A stretch of 64,000 nucleotides of DNA from Actinomycetospora chibensis (lineage in GTDB: Bacteria > Actinomycetota > Actinomycetes > Mycobacteriales > Pseudonocardiaceae). Numbering within the stretch: the stretch's first letter is position 1; every line of letters begins with the position of its first letter. The position numbers and the translations under genes are program-made. Under the pieces are notes generated by a model, which was given only the letters and a program-made list of their open reading frames with translations, did not search any database and was not told the origin of the DNA. Shown here piece after piece: positions 24,729-32,562 of the stretch. Location of the stretch: positions 186,001 to 250,000 of the forward strand of contig NZ_JAQZAM010000009.1 of NCBI RefSeq assembly GCF_028737215.1, read 5' to 3'.

Positions 24729-25499
24729 GTGACGGACGACGACCGACGGTGGGTCCTGGTCGGCGGCGGGTCGGGCGGCATCGGTGCCGCGGTGTGCCGC
24801 GCGCTCGCCGCGGACGGGTGGGACGTGGCGGTCACCCACCGCACGGGCAGGGAGGCAGCGGAGCAGGTCGCCGACGAGGTACGGACCCGCGGCGGGCGCG
24901 CGACGACCGTGCCGGTCGACCTCACTGACGCCGGAGCGGTCGCTGCCGCGCTCGACGCCGTCGAGTCCAGGGGCCTGCTCGGCGGCGTCGTCTACGCGGC
25001 CGGCCCGCCCATCCCGATGGCGTACATCAGCGCCACGGACCCGCGGCGGTTCCGTGCGGTCATGGAGGGTGACGCCGTCGCCTGCTACACGCTGCTGCAG
25101 GCCGCGATCGCCCCGCTCCGCCGCAGCCGCGGTGCGATGTGCGCGGTGAGCACGCCCGCAGTCCGGATGCACGCCAAGAAGGACCTGCTGTCCTCGGCGC
25201 CCAAGGCGGCGATCGAGGCCGTCGTCCGCGGGATCGCGGTCGAGGAGGGCCGCTTCGGTGTCCGCGCCAACGCCGTGGCCGTGGGCCTCCTCGAAGGCCC
25301 GGGCATGTGGGACGCGCTCGTGGAGAGCGGCGCGTACACCGAGCAGACCCTCGCCCGGGCCCGCGACAACCTCGCCCTGCGGCGCTTCGGGCACGCCGAC
25401 GACGTCGCCGAGGCGGTGCGCTTCCTGCTCTCCCAGCGCGCGGGCTGGATCACCGGGCAGGTGCTCGGGGTCGACGGCGGCTTCGGGCTCGGGGCGTGA
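24729..25499 (+). CDS. Atypical short-chain dehydrogenase/reductase
   Basis: A 256-residue Rossmann protein with VGGGSGGIGAAVCRAL as nucleotide loop and the usual closing ITGQVLGVDGGFGLGA. At the catalytic site, where SDRs have YxxxK, it reads SSAPK: the Lys is kept but the Tyr position is Ser. The preceding Ser of the triad is present in VSTPAV. It may thus be a weak or non-classical dehydrogenase, or use another residue. GTG at 24729 follows GGAGGAA; an ATG 36 bases earlier lies close to the operator. It is followed 29 bp later by a TetR gene. Confidence 0.8.
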   Translation: MTDDDRRWVLVGGGSGGIGAAVCRALAADGWDVAVTHRTGREAAEQVADEVRTRGGRATTVPVDLTDAGAVAAALDAVESRGLLGGVVYAAGPPIPMAYISATDPRRFRAVMEGDAVACYTLLQAAIAPLRRSRGAMCAVSTPAVRMHAKKDLLSSAPKAAIEAVVRGIAVEEGRFGVRANAVAVGLLEGPGMWDALVESGAYTEQTLARARDNLALRRFGHADDVAEAVRFLLSQRAGWITGQVLGVDGGFGLGA

Positions 25500-25528
25500 C
25501 CCCTCCCGCCCGGTCCGGGAGACCTAGC

Positions 25529-26179
25529 ATGACCGCCGTGCCCCCACGGAGCCCCCGCGTGCCCGGCACCGGCGACCAGGACACCAAGTCGGCGCGCACA
25601 CGGCGCCGCATCCTCGAGTCCGCCGCGCACGTCCTGAGCCGTCGCGGCTACGCCGGCACGCGGATGGCCGAGATCGCCGACCTCGCCGACCTCCGCCTCC
25701 CGGCGATCTACTACTACTTCCCCACCCGTGACGCGATCGTCGAGGAGGTCACGATCACCGGCGTCCGCCGGACCCGGGAGCACGTGGTCGCCGCGCTCGA
25801 CGCGCTCGACGCGACGGCGACGCCGACCGACCGGATCTGCACGGCCGCATCGGCGCACCTGGAGATGCTGCTGCGCGAGTCGGACTTCGCGGCGGCGGCG
25901 ATGCGAAACGCCGCCCAGCTCCCCGAGGAGCTCCGCGCCGCGGGGCTGGCCGAGGAACGGCGCTACGGCGAGCTGTGGCGCGAGCTGTTCGCCGAGGCCG
26001 CCCGCGCCGGCGAGCTCGACGCCGGCCTCGATCCCCGGGGCGCCCGGATGCTCGTCCTCGGCGCGCTCAACTGGGCGCCCGACTGGTGGGACCCCGCCCG
26101 CGGCACGCTGGACGACATCCAGGAGACGGCGCGGCGGCTGGTGCGCAACGCCCTGGGTGGCCCTTGTCAGCAGTTTTGA
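25529..26179 (+). CDS. TetR-family transcriptional regulator
   Basis: A 216-residue regulator with HTH region TKSARTRRRILESAAHVLSR followed by GYAGTRMAEIADLADLRLPAIYYYF. It is one of three near-paralogous TetR proteins in the window (also 34796 and 42617), which share the YYYF recognition-helix end and a C-terminal GALNWxxxWWDP-like segment. It follows the SDR, probably in one transcript, and its last codons overlap palindromic site 8 ahead of a FadD gene. It could be one of the regulators that bind the shared palindrome, but nothing in the sequence proves that. Confidence 0.88.
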   Translation: MTAVPPRSPRVPGTGDQDTKSARTRRRILESAAHVLSRRGYAGTRMAEIADLADLRLPAIYYYFPTRDAIVEEVTITGVRRTREHVVAALDALDATATPTDRICTAASAHLEMLLRESDFAAAAMRNAAQLPEELRAAGLAEERRYGELWRELFAEAARAGELDAGLDPRGARMLVLGALNWAPDWWDPARGTLDDIQETARRLVRNALGGPCQQF

Positions 26180-26192
26180 GTAGAGGCTAAAT
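26175..26192. promoter_or_regulatory. Operator-like palindrome, site 8 (weak)
   Basis: TTTGAGTAGAGGCTAAAT keeps the core positions of the shared pattern. It overlaps the stop codon of the TetR gene and lies 42 bp before the FadD start. Confidence 0.4.
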
Positions 26193-26234
26193 TCTGCCGG
26201 GTCGGGGGCCGAGGGCGACGACACGGAGACGACG

Positions 26235-27956
26235 ATGACGAGCACGGACCTCGAGGAGCGCCGGGCGGCCCTGCGGGAGCGGTTCGCGACGTGGACGCCC
26301 ATGACCCTCGACGCGCGACTGGAGGCGTGCGCGACCGAGTTCGCCGACCGCCCGTTCGTCATCACCGACGACCGCACCCTCACCTACGCCGAGACGGCGG
26401 CCTGGGTCGCCGAGCTCGCGGACGGGCTCGCCGCCCTCGGCGTCCGCTCCGGCGACCGGGTGGGCCTGGTGATGGCCAACTACCTCGAGTTCGTGCCGCT
26501 GAAGTTCGCGATCGCCCGGGCCGGCGCAGTCGCGATCCCGTTCAACTACCTCTACCGGACCGAGGAGCTGCACTACGTCCTCGAGCAGTCGGGGTGCCAC
26601 GTCCTCGTCACGATGACCGGGTTCGCGAGCCTCGACCAGCTCGGGATGCTGGACGAGATCGCGCCCGGTTGGGACACCGGGAGCCAGCGGGCACTGCCCG
26701 AGCTGCGCGACGTCGTCGTCCTGTCCACCGACGGGCGCACCCGCGACGGCGTGCGCACCGTCGACGACCTCGCTGCACTCGGACGCGCCCACCCCGGCGG
26801 CGCCGGCCCCGACGCGGGCACCCGGGCACAGCCCGACGACCTCGCCGACATCCTCTACACGTCGGGTACCACGGGCTCGCCCAAGGGCGTGCTGATCACC
26901 CACGACGCCACGCAGCGCACGGGCTACGCCTCGGCGCTGACCCGGGCGTTCGAGGACGGGCGGCGCATCCTCTTCTCGCTGCCCTGCTACCACATGTTCG
27001 GCTACGTCGAGGGGCTGATGGCCGCGATGATGGTCGGCGGGGCGATCATCCCGCAGACCGCCTTCGACCCCGGCCGCTACCTCGCAGGCGTCGAACGCCA
27101 CCGGGCCACCGACATCCTGTGCGTCCCGACGATGACGGTGGCGCTGCTCGAGCACCCCGACGTCGCGATGCGGGACCTGTCGTCGCTGCGGGCGATCCTC
27201 TCGGGCGCGGCGCCCGCCCCGGTCTGGCTCTGGGAGAAGGTGCGCGACGGACTCGGCGTCTCCGAGATCGTCACCGGCTACGGCATGACCGAGCAGGGCG
27301 GCGCGATGACCCTCTCGCTGCCCGAGGACCCGCTCGAGGTCATGTCCAGCACGGTCGGGCGGGTCAAGATCGCGGGAGCCGCGGGCATCCCGGAGCGGGA
27401 CGGCGACCTCACCGAGTTCCGGACGATCGACGTTGTCACCGGCGAGCACCTGCCCGACGGTGAGGAGGGCGAGCTGATCGCCCGGGGCCCCACCAACATG
27501 CTCGGGTTCTGGCGCAAGCCGGAAGAGACCGCACTGGCGCTGGGCGAGGACCACTGGGTGCGCTCGGGCGACCTCGGCATCGCCCGCGCCGACCGCTACC
27601 TGGAGCTGACCGGACGGAGCAAGGAGCTCTACAAGTCCGGCGGGGAGCTCGTGATGCCCAAGGAGGTCGAGGAGGTGCTCTCCCGGCACCCCGGGGTGAG
27701 CCAGGCGTACGCCGTGGGCGTCGCGGACGACCGCTGGGGCGAGATCGGGGTCGCGTGGGTCGTGGCGAAGCCGGGGGTCGACGTCACCGCTGAGGACCTC
27801 ATCGAGCTGTGCCGGGCCGAGCTCGCCCGGTTCAAGGTGCCCAAGCGGGTGCTCTTCCTCGCCGCCACCGAGCTGCCGACGACCCCCACCGGCAAGGTCC
27901 AGAAGTTCCGGCTCTCCCGGATGGCGGCCGAGCAGGTGGCGCCGGCGGCACCGTGA
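26235..27956 (+). CDS. Acyl-CoA synthetase (FadD-like AMP ligase)
   Basis: A 573-residue ANL ligase. Motifs are YTSGTTGSPKG near 214, GYGMTEQGGAMT near 349, GRSKELYKSGGELVMPKE near 458 and the Lys of PTGKVQKF near 554. The FNYLYRTEELHYVLEQSG segment near 100 is typical of fatty or cyclohexane-type acyl-CoA ligases. ATG start without a strong ribosome-binding site. It is monocistronic; the next genes converge with a four-base gap. It probably activates a free acid imported from outside or released by the aldehyde dehydrogenase route. Confidence 0.9.
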   Translation: MTSTDLEERRAALRERFATWTPMTLDARLEACATEFADRPFVITDDRTLTYAETAAWVAELADGLAALGVRSGDRVGLVMANYLEFVPLKFAIARAGAVAIPFNYLYRTEELHYVLEQSGCHVLVTMTGFASLDQLGMLDEIAPGWDTGSQRALPELRDVVVLSTDGRTRDGVRTVDDLAALGRAHPGGAGPDAGTRAQPDDLADILYTSGTTGSPKGVLITHDATQRTGYASALTRAFEDGRRILFSLPCYHMFGYVEGLMAAMMVGGAIIPQTAFDPGRYLAGVERHRATDILCVPTMTVALLEHPDVAMRDLSSLRAILSGAAPAPVWLWEKVRDGLGVSEIVTGYGMTEQGGAMTLSLPEDPLEVMSSTVGRVKIAGAAGIPERDGDLTEFRTIDVVTGEHLPDGEEGELIARGPTNMLGFWRKPEETALALGEDHWVRSGDLGIARADRYLELTGRSKELYKSGGELVMPKEVEEVLSRHPGVSQAYAVGVADDRWGEIGVAWVVAKPGVDVTAEDLIELCRAELARFKVPKRVLFLAATELPTTPTGKVQKFRLSRMAAEQVAPAAP

Positions 27957-27960
27957 TTCC

Positions 27961-28227
27961 TCAGGAGAGCAGGAGGATCCCGGCCAGCACGACGGGCACG
28001 ACCACCACGTAGCCGTCGAACAGCCGCCGCAGGATCGCCGGGGCGTCGCGCAGCTCCATGAAGTGGCGGCCGACGAGCCACACCTTGACGAAAGCGAGGA
28101 CGAGCACCGCGACGATCGCGGCCGCCCCGGCGCCGAGTCCCAGGTGGATCGCCACCGACACCGCCGTAGCGATGATCAGGGCCGCCCAGACGGTGACGAG
28201 GGTTCGCGTTGGGTCCATGTCCGTCAT
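27961..28227 (-). CDS. Cytochrome c oxidase subunit IV-like membrane protein
   Basis: An 88-residue protein with three hydrophobic spans (about 12-30, 33-52, 66-87). The sequence LAFVKVWLVGRHFMELRDAP between the second and third is the hallmark of prokaryotic subunit IV/NorF-like proteins. It overlaps the upstream subunit III-like gene by four bases (ATGA). No subunit I or II genes are in the window, so this pair is an orphan module within a beta-oxidation operon. It is the last gene of that operon. Confidence 0.8.
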   Translation of the reverse strand: MTDMDPTRTLVTVWAALIIATAVSVAIHLGLGAGAAAIVAVLVLAFVKVWLVGRHFMELRDAPAILRRLFDGYVVVVPVVLAGILLLS

Positions 28228-28823
28228 CCCAGCGTGTAGAGGAGGCCGAAGAGCACGAGCCAGAGCAGGTCGACCATGTGCCAGTAGCCGGCCCCGCTCT
28301 CGACGAGGCCCATCTCGTGGCGTGTGGGCGCCGTGCGCCGCACGATCCGGAGCACGCCCGCGAGCACACCGAGCCCGATCACCACGTGCAGCAGGTGCAG
28401 CCCGGTGAAGCAGAAGTAGTAGAGGAAGAAGTCGCTCGAGCGCGCGGTGTGCCCGGCGGCGACGAGGTCGGTGTACTCGACGGCCTTGACGGCGACGAAC
28501 ACCACCGCGCCCGCCATGGTCGCGAGAACCAGCGACGCGGCCCGCCGCGGGCGGCCCGCCCGGGCGGCGTGGACGGCCAGCGCCATCGTCAGCGAGCTCG
28601 TCACGAGGACGACGGTGTTCACCACGCCCAGCCAGAGGTGCAGCACGTCCTGGGCGACGGCGTAGCCCGCGGGGTCCTGGGCGTGCACGAGCGCGAGGAC
28701 GGCGAAGCAGACGGCGAACACGACCATGTCGCCGAGCACGAAGATCCAGATGCCGGCCTCGCCGGGCATGTGCTCCCCGTCGTCGGCGATGACCCGGTCG
28801 GGCTCCGTCCGCACCCCGGTCAC
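28224..28823 (-). CDS. Cytochrome c oxidase subunit III-like (NorE-type) protein
   Basis: A 199-residue membrane protein with about five helices. The N-terminal GEAGIWIFVLGDMVVFAVCF and the C-terminal FTGLHLLHVVIGL plus GYWHMVDLLWLVLFGLLY are characteristic of the heme-copper oxidase subunit III family, short NorE-like form. It contains no heme or copper ligands, as expected for subunit III. Start GTG overlaps the upstream stop (GTGA). In other bacteria NorE/NorF-like proteins accompany terminal oxidases or NO reductases; here the neighbours are lipid enzymes. Confidence 0.83.
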   Translation of the reverse strand: MTGVRTEPDRVIADDGEHMPGEAGIWIFVLGDMVVFAVCFAVLALVHAQDPAGYAVAQDVLHLWLGVVNTVVLVTSSLTMALAVHAARAGRPRRAASLVLATMAGAVVFVAVKAVEYTDLVAAGHTARSSDFFLYYFCFTGLHLLHVVIGLGVLAGVLRIVRRTAPTRHEMGLVESGAGYWHMVDLLWLVLFGLLYTLG

Positions 28824-29584
28824 GCGGCCTCCGCGCGCAGCCGGGCCCGCAGCACCGTGAACATGACGAGGAACCAGCCCCCGAACACCGTGGCCACCAC
28901 CCAGAAGACGAGCAGGCCGTTCCACGCGAAGGCGCCGCCGTGGAAGAAGATCAGCAGCAGGCCGGGGAGCGTCAGGAAGGCGGTCCAGAGGTTGTAGAAG
29001 CCGAGCCAGCGCGGGAGCCGCGGCCGGTCCGGGTCCTGCATCAGCACGGCCACCCCAATGGCGACGGCCTGGACGAGGAACGGGACCAGGTTGCCGATGA
29101 AGGGGATGAAGGCCATGTCGTGGAGCGCCTGGGTGATCTCGGGATCGCGCCCGGGCCGGTAGGCGGCGGCCATCCAGACGATCGCCGGGGCCGATACGGC
29201 AGCGACCCCGAGCGTCCCGCCCATCACCTGGAGGAGCGCCAACGGACGCGCCCCCGGAATCCTGCGGAGCTGGTGGTGGATCGCGGCGACGAGCCCCGCG
29301 GACACCCCGCCGCCGAGGAAGACCACGATGAACCCGAGCCGCTTGAGGTCGGGGTTCTGGGCGTACATCGCCGCCACCTCGGCCGCCGTCATCCCCGGTG
29401 CGGGCGGGGGCACCCAGCCTGCGAGCAGGAGGCCCCCGAAGAGCAGGACGACGAACAGCGGCGCGCTCCACACACACCACTGCTGCACGCGGAGCTCGGT
29501 GAGCCCGCGCGGCCCGGCGGAGTCGGGGACGGTGTCGACCGTCGCGTCGGCCGTGGTCGCGGCTCGCACCCTGAGATCGGTCAT
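28820..29584 (-). CDS. Multi-helix membrane protein of unknown function
   Basis: A 254-residue integral membrane protein with about six helices: WSAPLFVVLLFGGLLLAG, LGFIVVFLGGGVSAGLVAAI, the GGTLGVAAVSAPAIVW span, FIGNLVPFLVQAVAIGVAVL and two C-terminal spans. The periplasm-side loop MTAAEVAAMYAQNPDLKRLG between the first two is distinctive. No cofactor ligand pattern is obvious. It begins two bases after the SDR and overlaps the subunit III-like gene, so it is part of the same translation unit and perhaps of the same membrane complex. I do not recognise the family. Confidence 0.7.
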   Translation of the reverse strand: MTDLRVRAATTADATVDTVPDSAGPRGLTELRVQQWCVWSAPLFVVLLFGGLLLAGWVPPPAPGMTAAEVAAMYAQNPDLKRLGFIVVFLGGGVSAGLVAAIHHQLRRIPGARPLALLQVMGGTLGVAAVSAPAIVWMAAAYRPGRDPEITQALHDMAFIPFIGNLVPFLVQAVAIGVAVLMQDPDRPRLPRWLGFYNLWTAFLTLPGLLLIFFHGGAFAWNGLLVFWVVATVFGGWFLVMFTVLRARLRAEAA

Positions 29585-29586
29585 CG

Positions 29587-30450
29587 TCAGCCCACCGGGT
29601 TGACGCCCGGCACGGCACCGGACAGGTCGGTGATCTCGGACCAGCGGTCCGTGACCTGCTGGAGGGTGGGCACCTCGGCGAACGTGACACCCTTCGTCAT
29701 GAACTGCTTGACCTGGTGCACCTGGCCGCCGCCGACGACGACGACCGACCCCGAGTCGGTGCACTCGTCGGAGAGCAGGTGGCCGACGACCGGCGCGACC
29801 TGGGCGGGGCTGAGCTTCTCGAGCACCTCCGGCGGCGCGACGTCGGCCGTCATCCGCGTGGCGGCCATCGGCGCGATCGCGTTGGCCAGGATCCCGTACT
29901 TCGTGCCCTCGATGGCCAGCGTGTGGATCAACCCGATCATCCCGCCCTTCGCGGCGCCGTAGTTGGACTGCCCGAAGTTCCCGTAGATGCCCGAGGTCGA
30001 GCCGGCGACGACGACACGCCCGTGGCGCTGCTCGCGGAAGTGCGGCCAGGCGGCCCGCACCACGTGGTAGGTGCCGTAGAGGTGGACCTTGAGCACCGCA
30101 TCCCACGCCTCGGCGGTCATCTTGTGGAAGGCGCCGTCGCGCAGGATGCCCGCGTTGGCCACGACGCCGTCGACCCGGCCGTAGGCGTCGAGGGCGGCCT
30201 GCACCACCGCGGCGCCGCCGGCCTCGTCGGCGACGCTGTCGTACGACGGCACCGCCTCGCCGCCCGCCGCCCGGATCTCGTCGACCACCGCGTCCGCCGC
30301 GGTGGTGGCGGAGCCGCTGCCGTCCCGGGCGCCGCCGAGGTCGTTGACCACGACCTTCGCTCCGGACCCCGCCAACAGCAGCGCGTACTCCCGGCCCAGT
30401 CCACCTCCGGCGCCCGTCACGACGACGACGCGGCCCTCGACTCCCGACAC
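29587..30450 (-). CDS. SDR (3-hydroxyacyl-CoA dehydrogenase, MFE-2-like)
   Basis: A 287-residue short-chain dehydrogenase. It has VVVTGAGGGLGREYALLLAG, then VVVNDLGGARDGSG, the pattern of the dehydrogenase part of peroxisomal multifunctional enzyme type 2, which oxidises (3R)-hydroxyacyl-CoA. The catalytic site is Ser in AGSTSGIYGNFGQ and NYGAAKGG as YxxxK. Start GTG behind GGAGGG. It is placed directly after a MaoC (R)-hydratase, a natural pair: hydration to the (3R)-alcohol followed by oxidation. This makes an (R)-route of beta-oxidation likely in this operon. Confidence 0.88.
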   Translation of the reverse strand: MSGVEGRVVVVTGAGGGLGREYALLLAGSGAKVVVNDLGGARDGSGSATTAADAVVDEIRAAGGEAVPSYDSVADEAGGAAVVQAALDAYGRVDGVVANAGILRDGAFHKMTAEAWDAVLKVHLYGTYHVVRAAWPHFREQRHGRVVVAGSTSGIYGNFGQSNYGAAKGGMIGLIHTLAIEGTKYGILANAIAPMAATRMTADVAPPEVLEKLSPAQVAPVVGHLLSDECTDSGSVVVVGGGQVHQVKQFMTKGVTFAEVPTLQQVTDRWSEITDLSGAVPGVNPVG

Positions 30451-30491
30451 GACGATCTCCCTCCTCGATGACTGGTGAACGGCGTCTTCCT

Positions 30492-30944
30492 CTACAGGAA
30501 GAAGCGGCCGATGCTCTCGACGACACAGGCCGGCTTGGCCGAGCCCTCGATCTCGATCGTCGTCGCGAAGACGACCTGGACGGCCCCGTCCAACGGCGTG
30601 ACCTCTTTCAGGATCGAGACGCCGCGGACCTTCGACCCCACGAGGACAGGGGCGGGCATCCGGACCTTGTTGAGCCCGTAGTTCACCGCCATCCGGACGC
30701 CCTCGACGGTGTAGAGCGAGTTCAGTAGCTCGGGGAGCATCGTCAGCGTCAGGAAGCCGTGCGCGATGGTGGCGCCGAAGGGACCCTCGGCCGCCCGGGC
30801 GGGGTCGACGTGGATCCACTGGTGGTCGTTGGTCGCGTCGGCGAACCGGTCGATCCGGTCCTGGTCGACCTCGATCCAGTCGGTGGGCCCGAGCTCCTCG
30901 CCCACCGAGGCGAGGAGGTCGTCGGTACCGGTGAACGTGCGCAT
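30492..30944 (-). CDS. MaoC family (R)-specific enoyl-CoA hydratase
   Basis: A 150-residue single hot-dog protein with the hydratase-2 signature FADATNDHQWIHVDPARA (catalytic Asp and His) followed by GPFGATIAHGFLTL. It adds water to trans-2-enoyl-CoA to give the (3R)-hydroxyacyl-CoA. ATG start; 22 bp after the crotonase and 41 bp before the SDR. The C-terminal part has VLVGSKVRGVSILKEV, a common beta-strand of the family. Confidence 0.9.
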   Translation of the reverse strand: MRTFTGTDDLLASVGEELGPTDWIEVDQDRIDRFADATNDHQWIHVDPARAAEGPFGATIAHGFLTLTMLPELLNSLYTVEGVRMAVNYGLNKVRMPAPVLVGSKVRGVSILKEVTPLDGAVQVVFATTIEIEGSAKPACVVESIGRFFL

Positions 30945-30966
30945 CTGGTCCTCCCGGGTCGGGCTG

Positions 30967-31758
30967 TCAGGAACGGGGGCGGGCGCGGAACGCCTCGATG
31001 CCGGTGGCGGCGCCGTCGCTCCCGAGGTGGTCGATGACGCCGTCGCGCTCCGCCGCGAGTCCCTCGGAGAGCGGGCGCTCGAGGTGGTCGAGCACGAGCC
31101 GCTTGGTGCGGGCGACGGCCCGCGGGTCCTTCTCGGCGAGGCCGGCCACGACGCGCTCGACGGTCGCGTCGAACTCGTCGGCGGGGGCCGCCCGGTAGGC
31201 CAGTCCCCACGCGACGGCGTCGGCCCCGGAGAGCCGGTCGCCGGTGAGGATGTGCGCGAGGGCGCGCTGCCGGCCGACGAGCCTCGGCAGGCGCTGGCTG
31301 GAGCCGCCGCCGGGCACCTGGCCGAAGTTGAGGTGGTTGTCGGCGATCGTGGCGTCGTCGCGGACCACGACGACGTCGCAGGACTGCATGAGCTCGAACC
31401 CGCCCGCCAGTGCGTAGCCCTCGACGGCGGCGACCACCGGTACCGGCAGCTCGGCGATGACGGAGCAGGCCGCGCCGAAGTTCTCGAACAGCGGGCGCAG
31501 GGCCTCCGGGCCGTCGGCCCGCAGTCGTTGGACCTCCTCGAAATCCCCGCCGGCCGAGAAGTGACCGCCGACGCCACGGATGACGATCACTCGGGTGACC
31601 TCGGCGAGGGCGACGAGGTGGTCGTGCAGCGCCCGCCCGAGGGCGACCGTGACGGCGTTGCGCGCCTGCGGGCGGTTGAGGCGGATCCGGCCGACGGCCC
31701 CGTCCACCTCGGCAAGGACGGGCTCCTCGTCGGAAACCGCACCGTGCTCCGTCGTCAT
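30967..31758 (-). CDS. Enoyl-CoA hydratase/isomerase (crotonase family)
   Basis: A 263-residue crotonase and first gene of a six-gene operon (crotonase, MaoC, SDR, membrane protein, subunit III-like, subunit IV-like). Oxyanion segments are GGHFSAGGDFEEV and EGYALAGGFELMQSCDVV; the catalytic loop is VPGGGSSQRLPRLVG, where classical hydratases have Glu, so hydratase activity is uncertain. The ATG overlaps the predicted operator and has no ribosome-binding site, so translation may be leaderless. Confidence 0.86.
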   Translation of the reverse strand: MTTEHGAVSDEEPVLAEVDGAVGRIRLNRPQARNAVTVALGRALHDHLVALAEVTRVIVIRGVGGHFSAGGDFEEVQRLRADGPEALRPLFENFGAACSVIAELPVPVVAAVEGYALAGGFELMQSCDVVVVRDDATIADNHLNFGQVPGGGSSQRLPRLVGRQRALAHILTGDRLSGADAVAWGLAYRAAPADEFDATVERVVAGLAEKDPRAVARTKRLVLDHLERPLSEGLAAERDGVIDHLGSDGAATGIEAFRARPRS

Positions 31759-31774
31759 TTAACGGAGGTTAGAA
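31757..31774. promoter_or_regulatory. Operator-like palindrome, site 9
   Basis: ATTTAACGGAGGTTAGAA fits the shared pattern between the divergent crotonase operon and a TetR gene. It overlaps the crotonase start codon. Confidence 0.5.
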
Positions 31775-31825
31775 GATGGCCGCGACACGGTCAACGCAGG
31801 GTGTGTCGGCCGCTACGCTGCGGAC

Positions 31826-32551
31826 GTGGCGTCGGTGACCAGGAGGAGCCAGGGCGCGCGGCCGCAGCGCCGCGAGGAGAACCTTCGCCGCCTGCTGCGC
31901 GCCGTCGAGGAGCTCCTCGCGGAGGGCACCAGCTTCACCGAGCTCTCCGTCGAACGCCTCGCCACCCGGGCGGGGGTCTCGCGCTCCACCTTCTACGTGC
32001 ACTTCGCCGACAAGGGCTCCCTGCTGCGCGAGCTCACCGCCGACCTCGTCGAACGCCTCCTCGCCGCCGGTCGCGGCTGGTGGGGGCGCGACGCCCCCCG
32101 CTCGCACGCGGACATGCGCGAGCGGGCGGCCGTGATCGTCGAGACCTACCGTCCGCACGCCGAGCTGATGCGCGCCTTCACCGAGACCTCCGGGCACGAC
32201 CCCGCGGTGCGCGAGGCGTTCCGGGAGCTCACGGGCCGTTACGTCGAGGAGCTCACCGACCACATCGAGCGCGGCCAGCGCGCCGGCACGGTGCGCCGGG
32301 ACCTCCCCGCTCGCGGCACCGCCGAGATGCTCACGTGGATGGCCGAGCGCGGCCTGGACCAGATGCTGCGCGGCGCGGACGACGAGGCCGCAGGGCGCAC
32401 CGTCGACGCGTTCACGGCCATCGTCTGGAACGCGCTCTACCGGGACGCCAGGGACGACCGACTCTCTGGACATACTGTCCAGACAGTGTGTCTTGACTCT
32501 GGATTCGAAACGCGGGACGGTAGCGGCGACAGTCCTGGGCCGTCGGAGTAG
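31826..32551 (+). CDS. TetR-family transcriptional regulator
   Basis: A 241-residue regulator. The HTH reads NLRRLLRAVEELLAEGTSFTEL then VERLATRAGVSRSTFYVHFADKG, a standard TetR N-terminus. It belongs to a different branch from the three YYYF paralogues. It is divergent from the crotonase operon and directly upstream of the Rieske oxygenase genes; its last 28 codons overlap two palindromes that precede the oxygenase start. That position makes it a good candidate for local control of the oxygenase. Start GTG chosen; no better start seen. Confidence 0.88.
   Translation: MASVTRRSQGARPQRREENLRRLLRAVEELLAEGTSFTELSVERLATRAGVSRSTFYVHFADKGSLLRELTADLVERLLAAGRGWWGRDAPRSHADMRERAAVIVETYRPHAELMRAFTETSGHDPAVREAFRELTGRYVEELTDHIERGQRAGTVRRDLPARGTAEMLTWMAERGLDQMLRGADDEAAGRTVDAFTAIVWNALYRDARDDRLSGHTVQTVCLDSGFETRDGSGDSPGPSE
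32466..32482. promoter_or_regulatory. Perfect 17-bp palindrome before the Rieske oxygenase
   Basis: CTGGACATACTGTCCAG has 7-bp arms around TAC. It lies inside the 3' end of the TetR gene, 80 bp before the oxygenase start, and differs from the shared 18-bp pattern, so it may bind a separate local regulator. Confidence 0.55.
32492..32509. promoter_or_regulatory. Operator-like palindrome, site 10
   Basis: CTTGACTCTGGATTCGAA fits the shared pattern, 53 bp before the oxygenase start; it includes a TTGACT that could serve as a -35 element. Confidence 0.5.
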
Positions 32552-32562
32552 GGAGGCCGGTC

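Noticed and set aside
27961-28823. Complete cytochrome c oxidase operon
   Set aside because: No subunit I or II with heme or copper ligands occurs in the window; only III- and IV-like genes are present.
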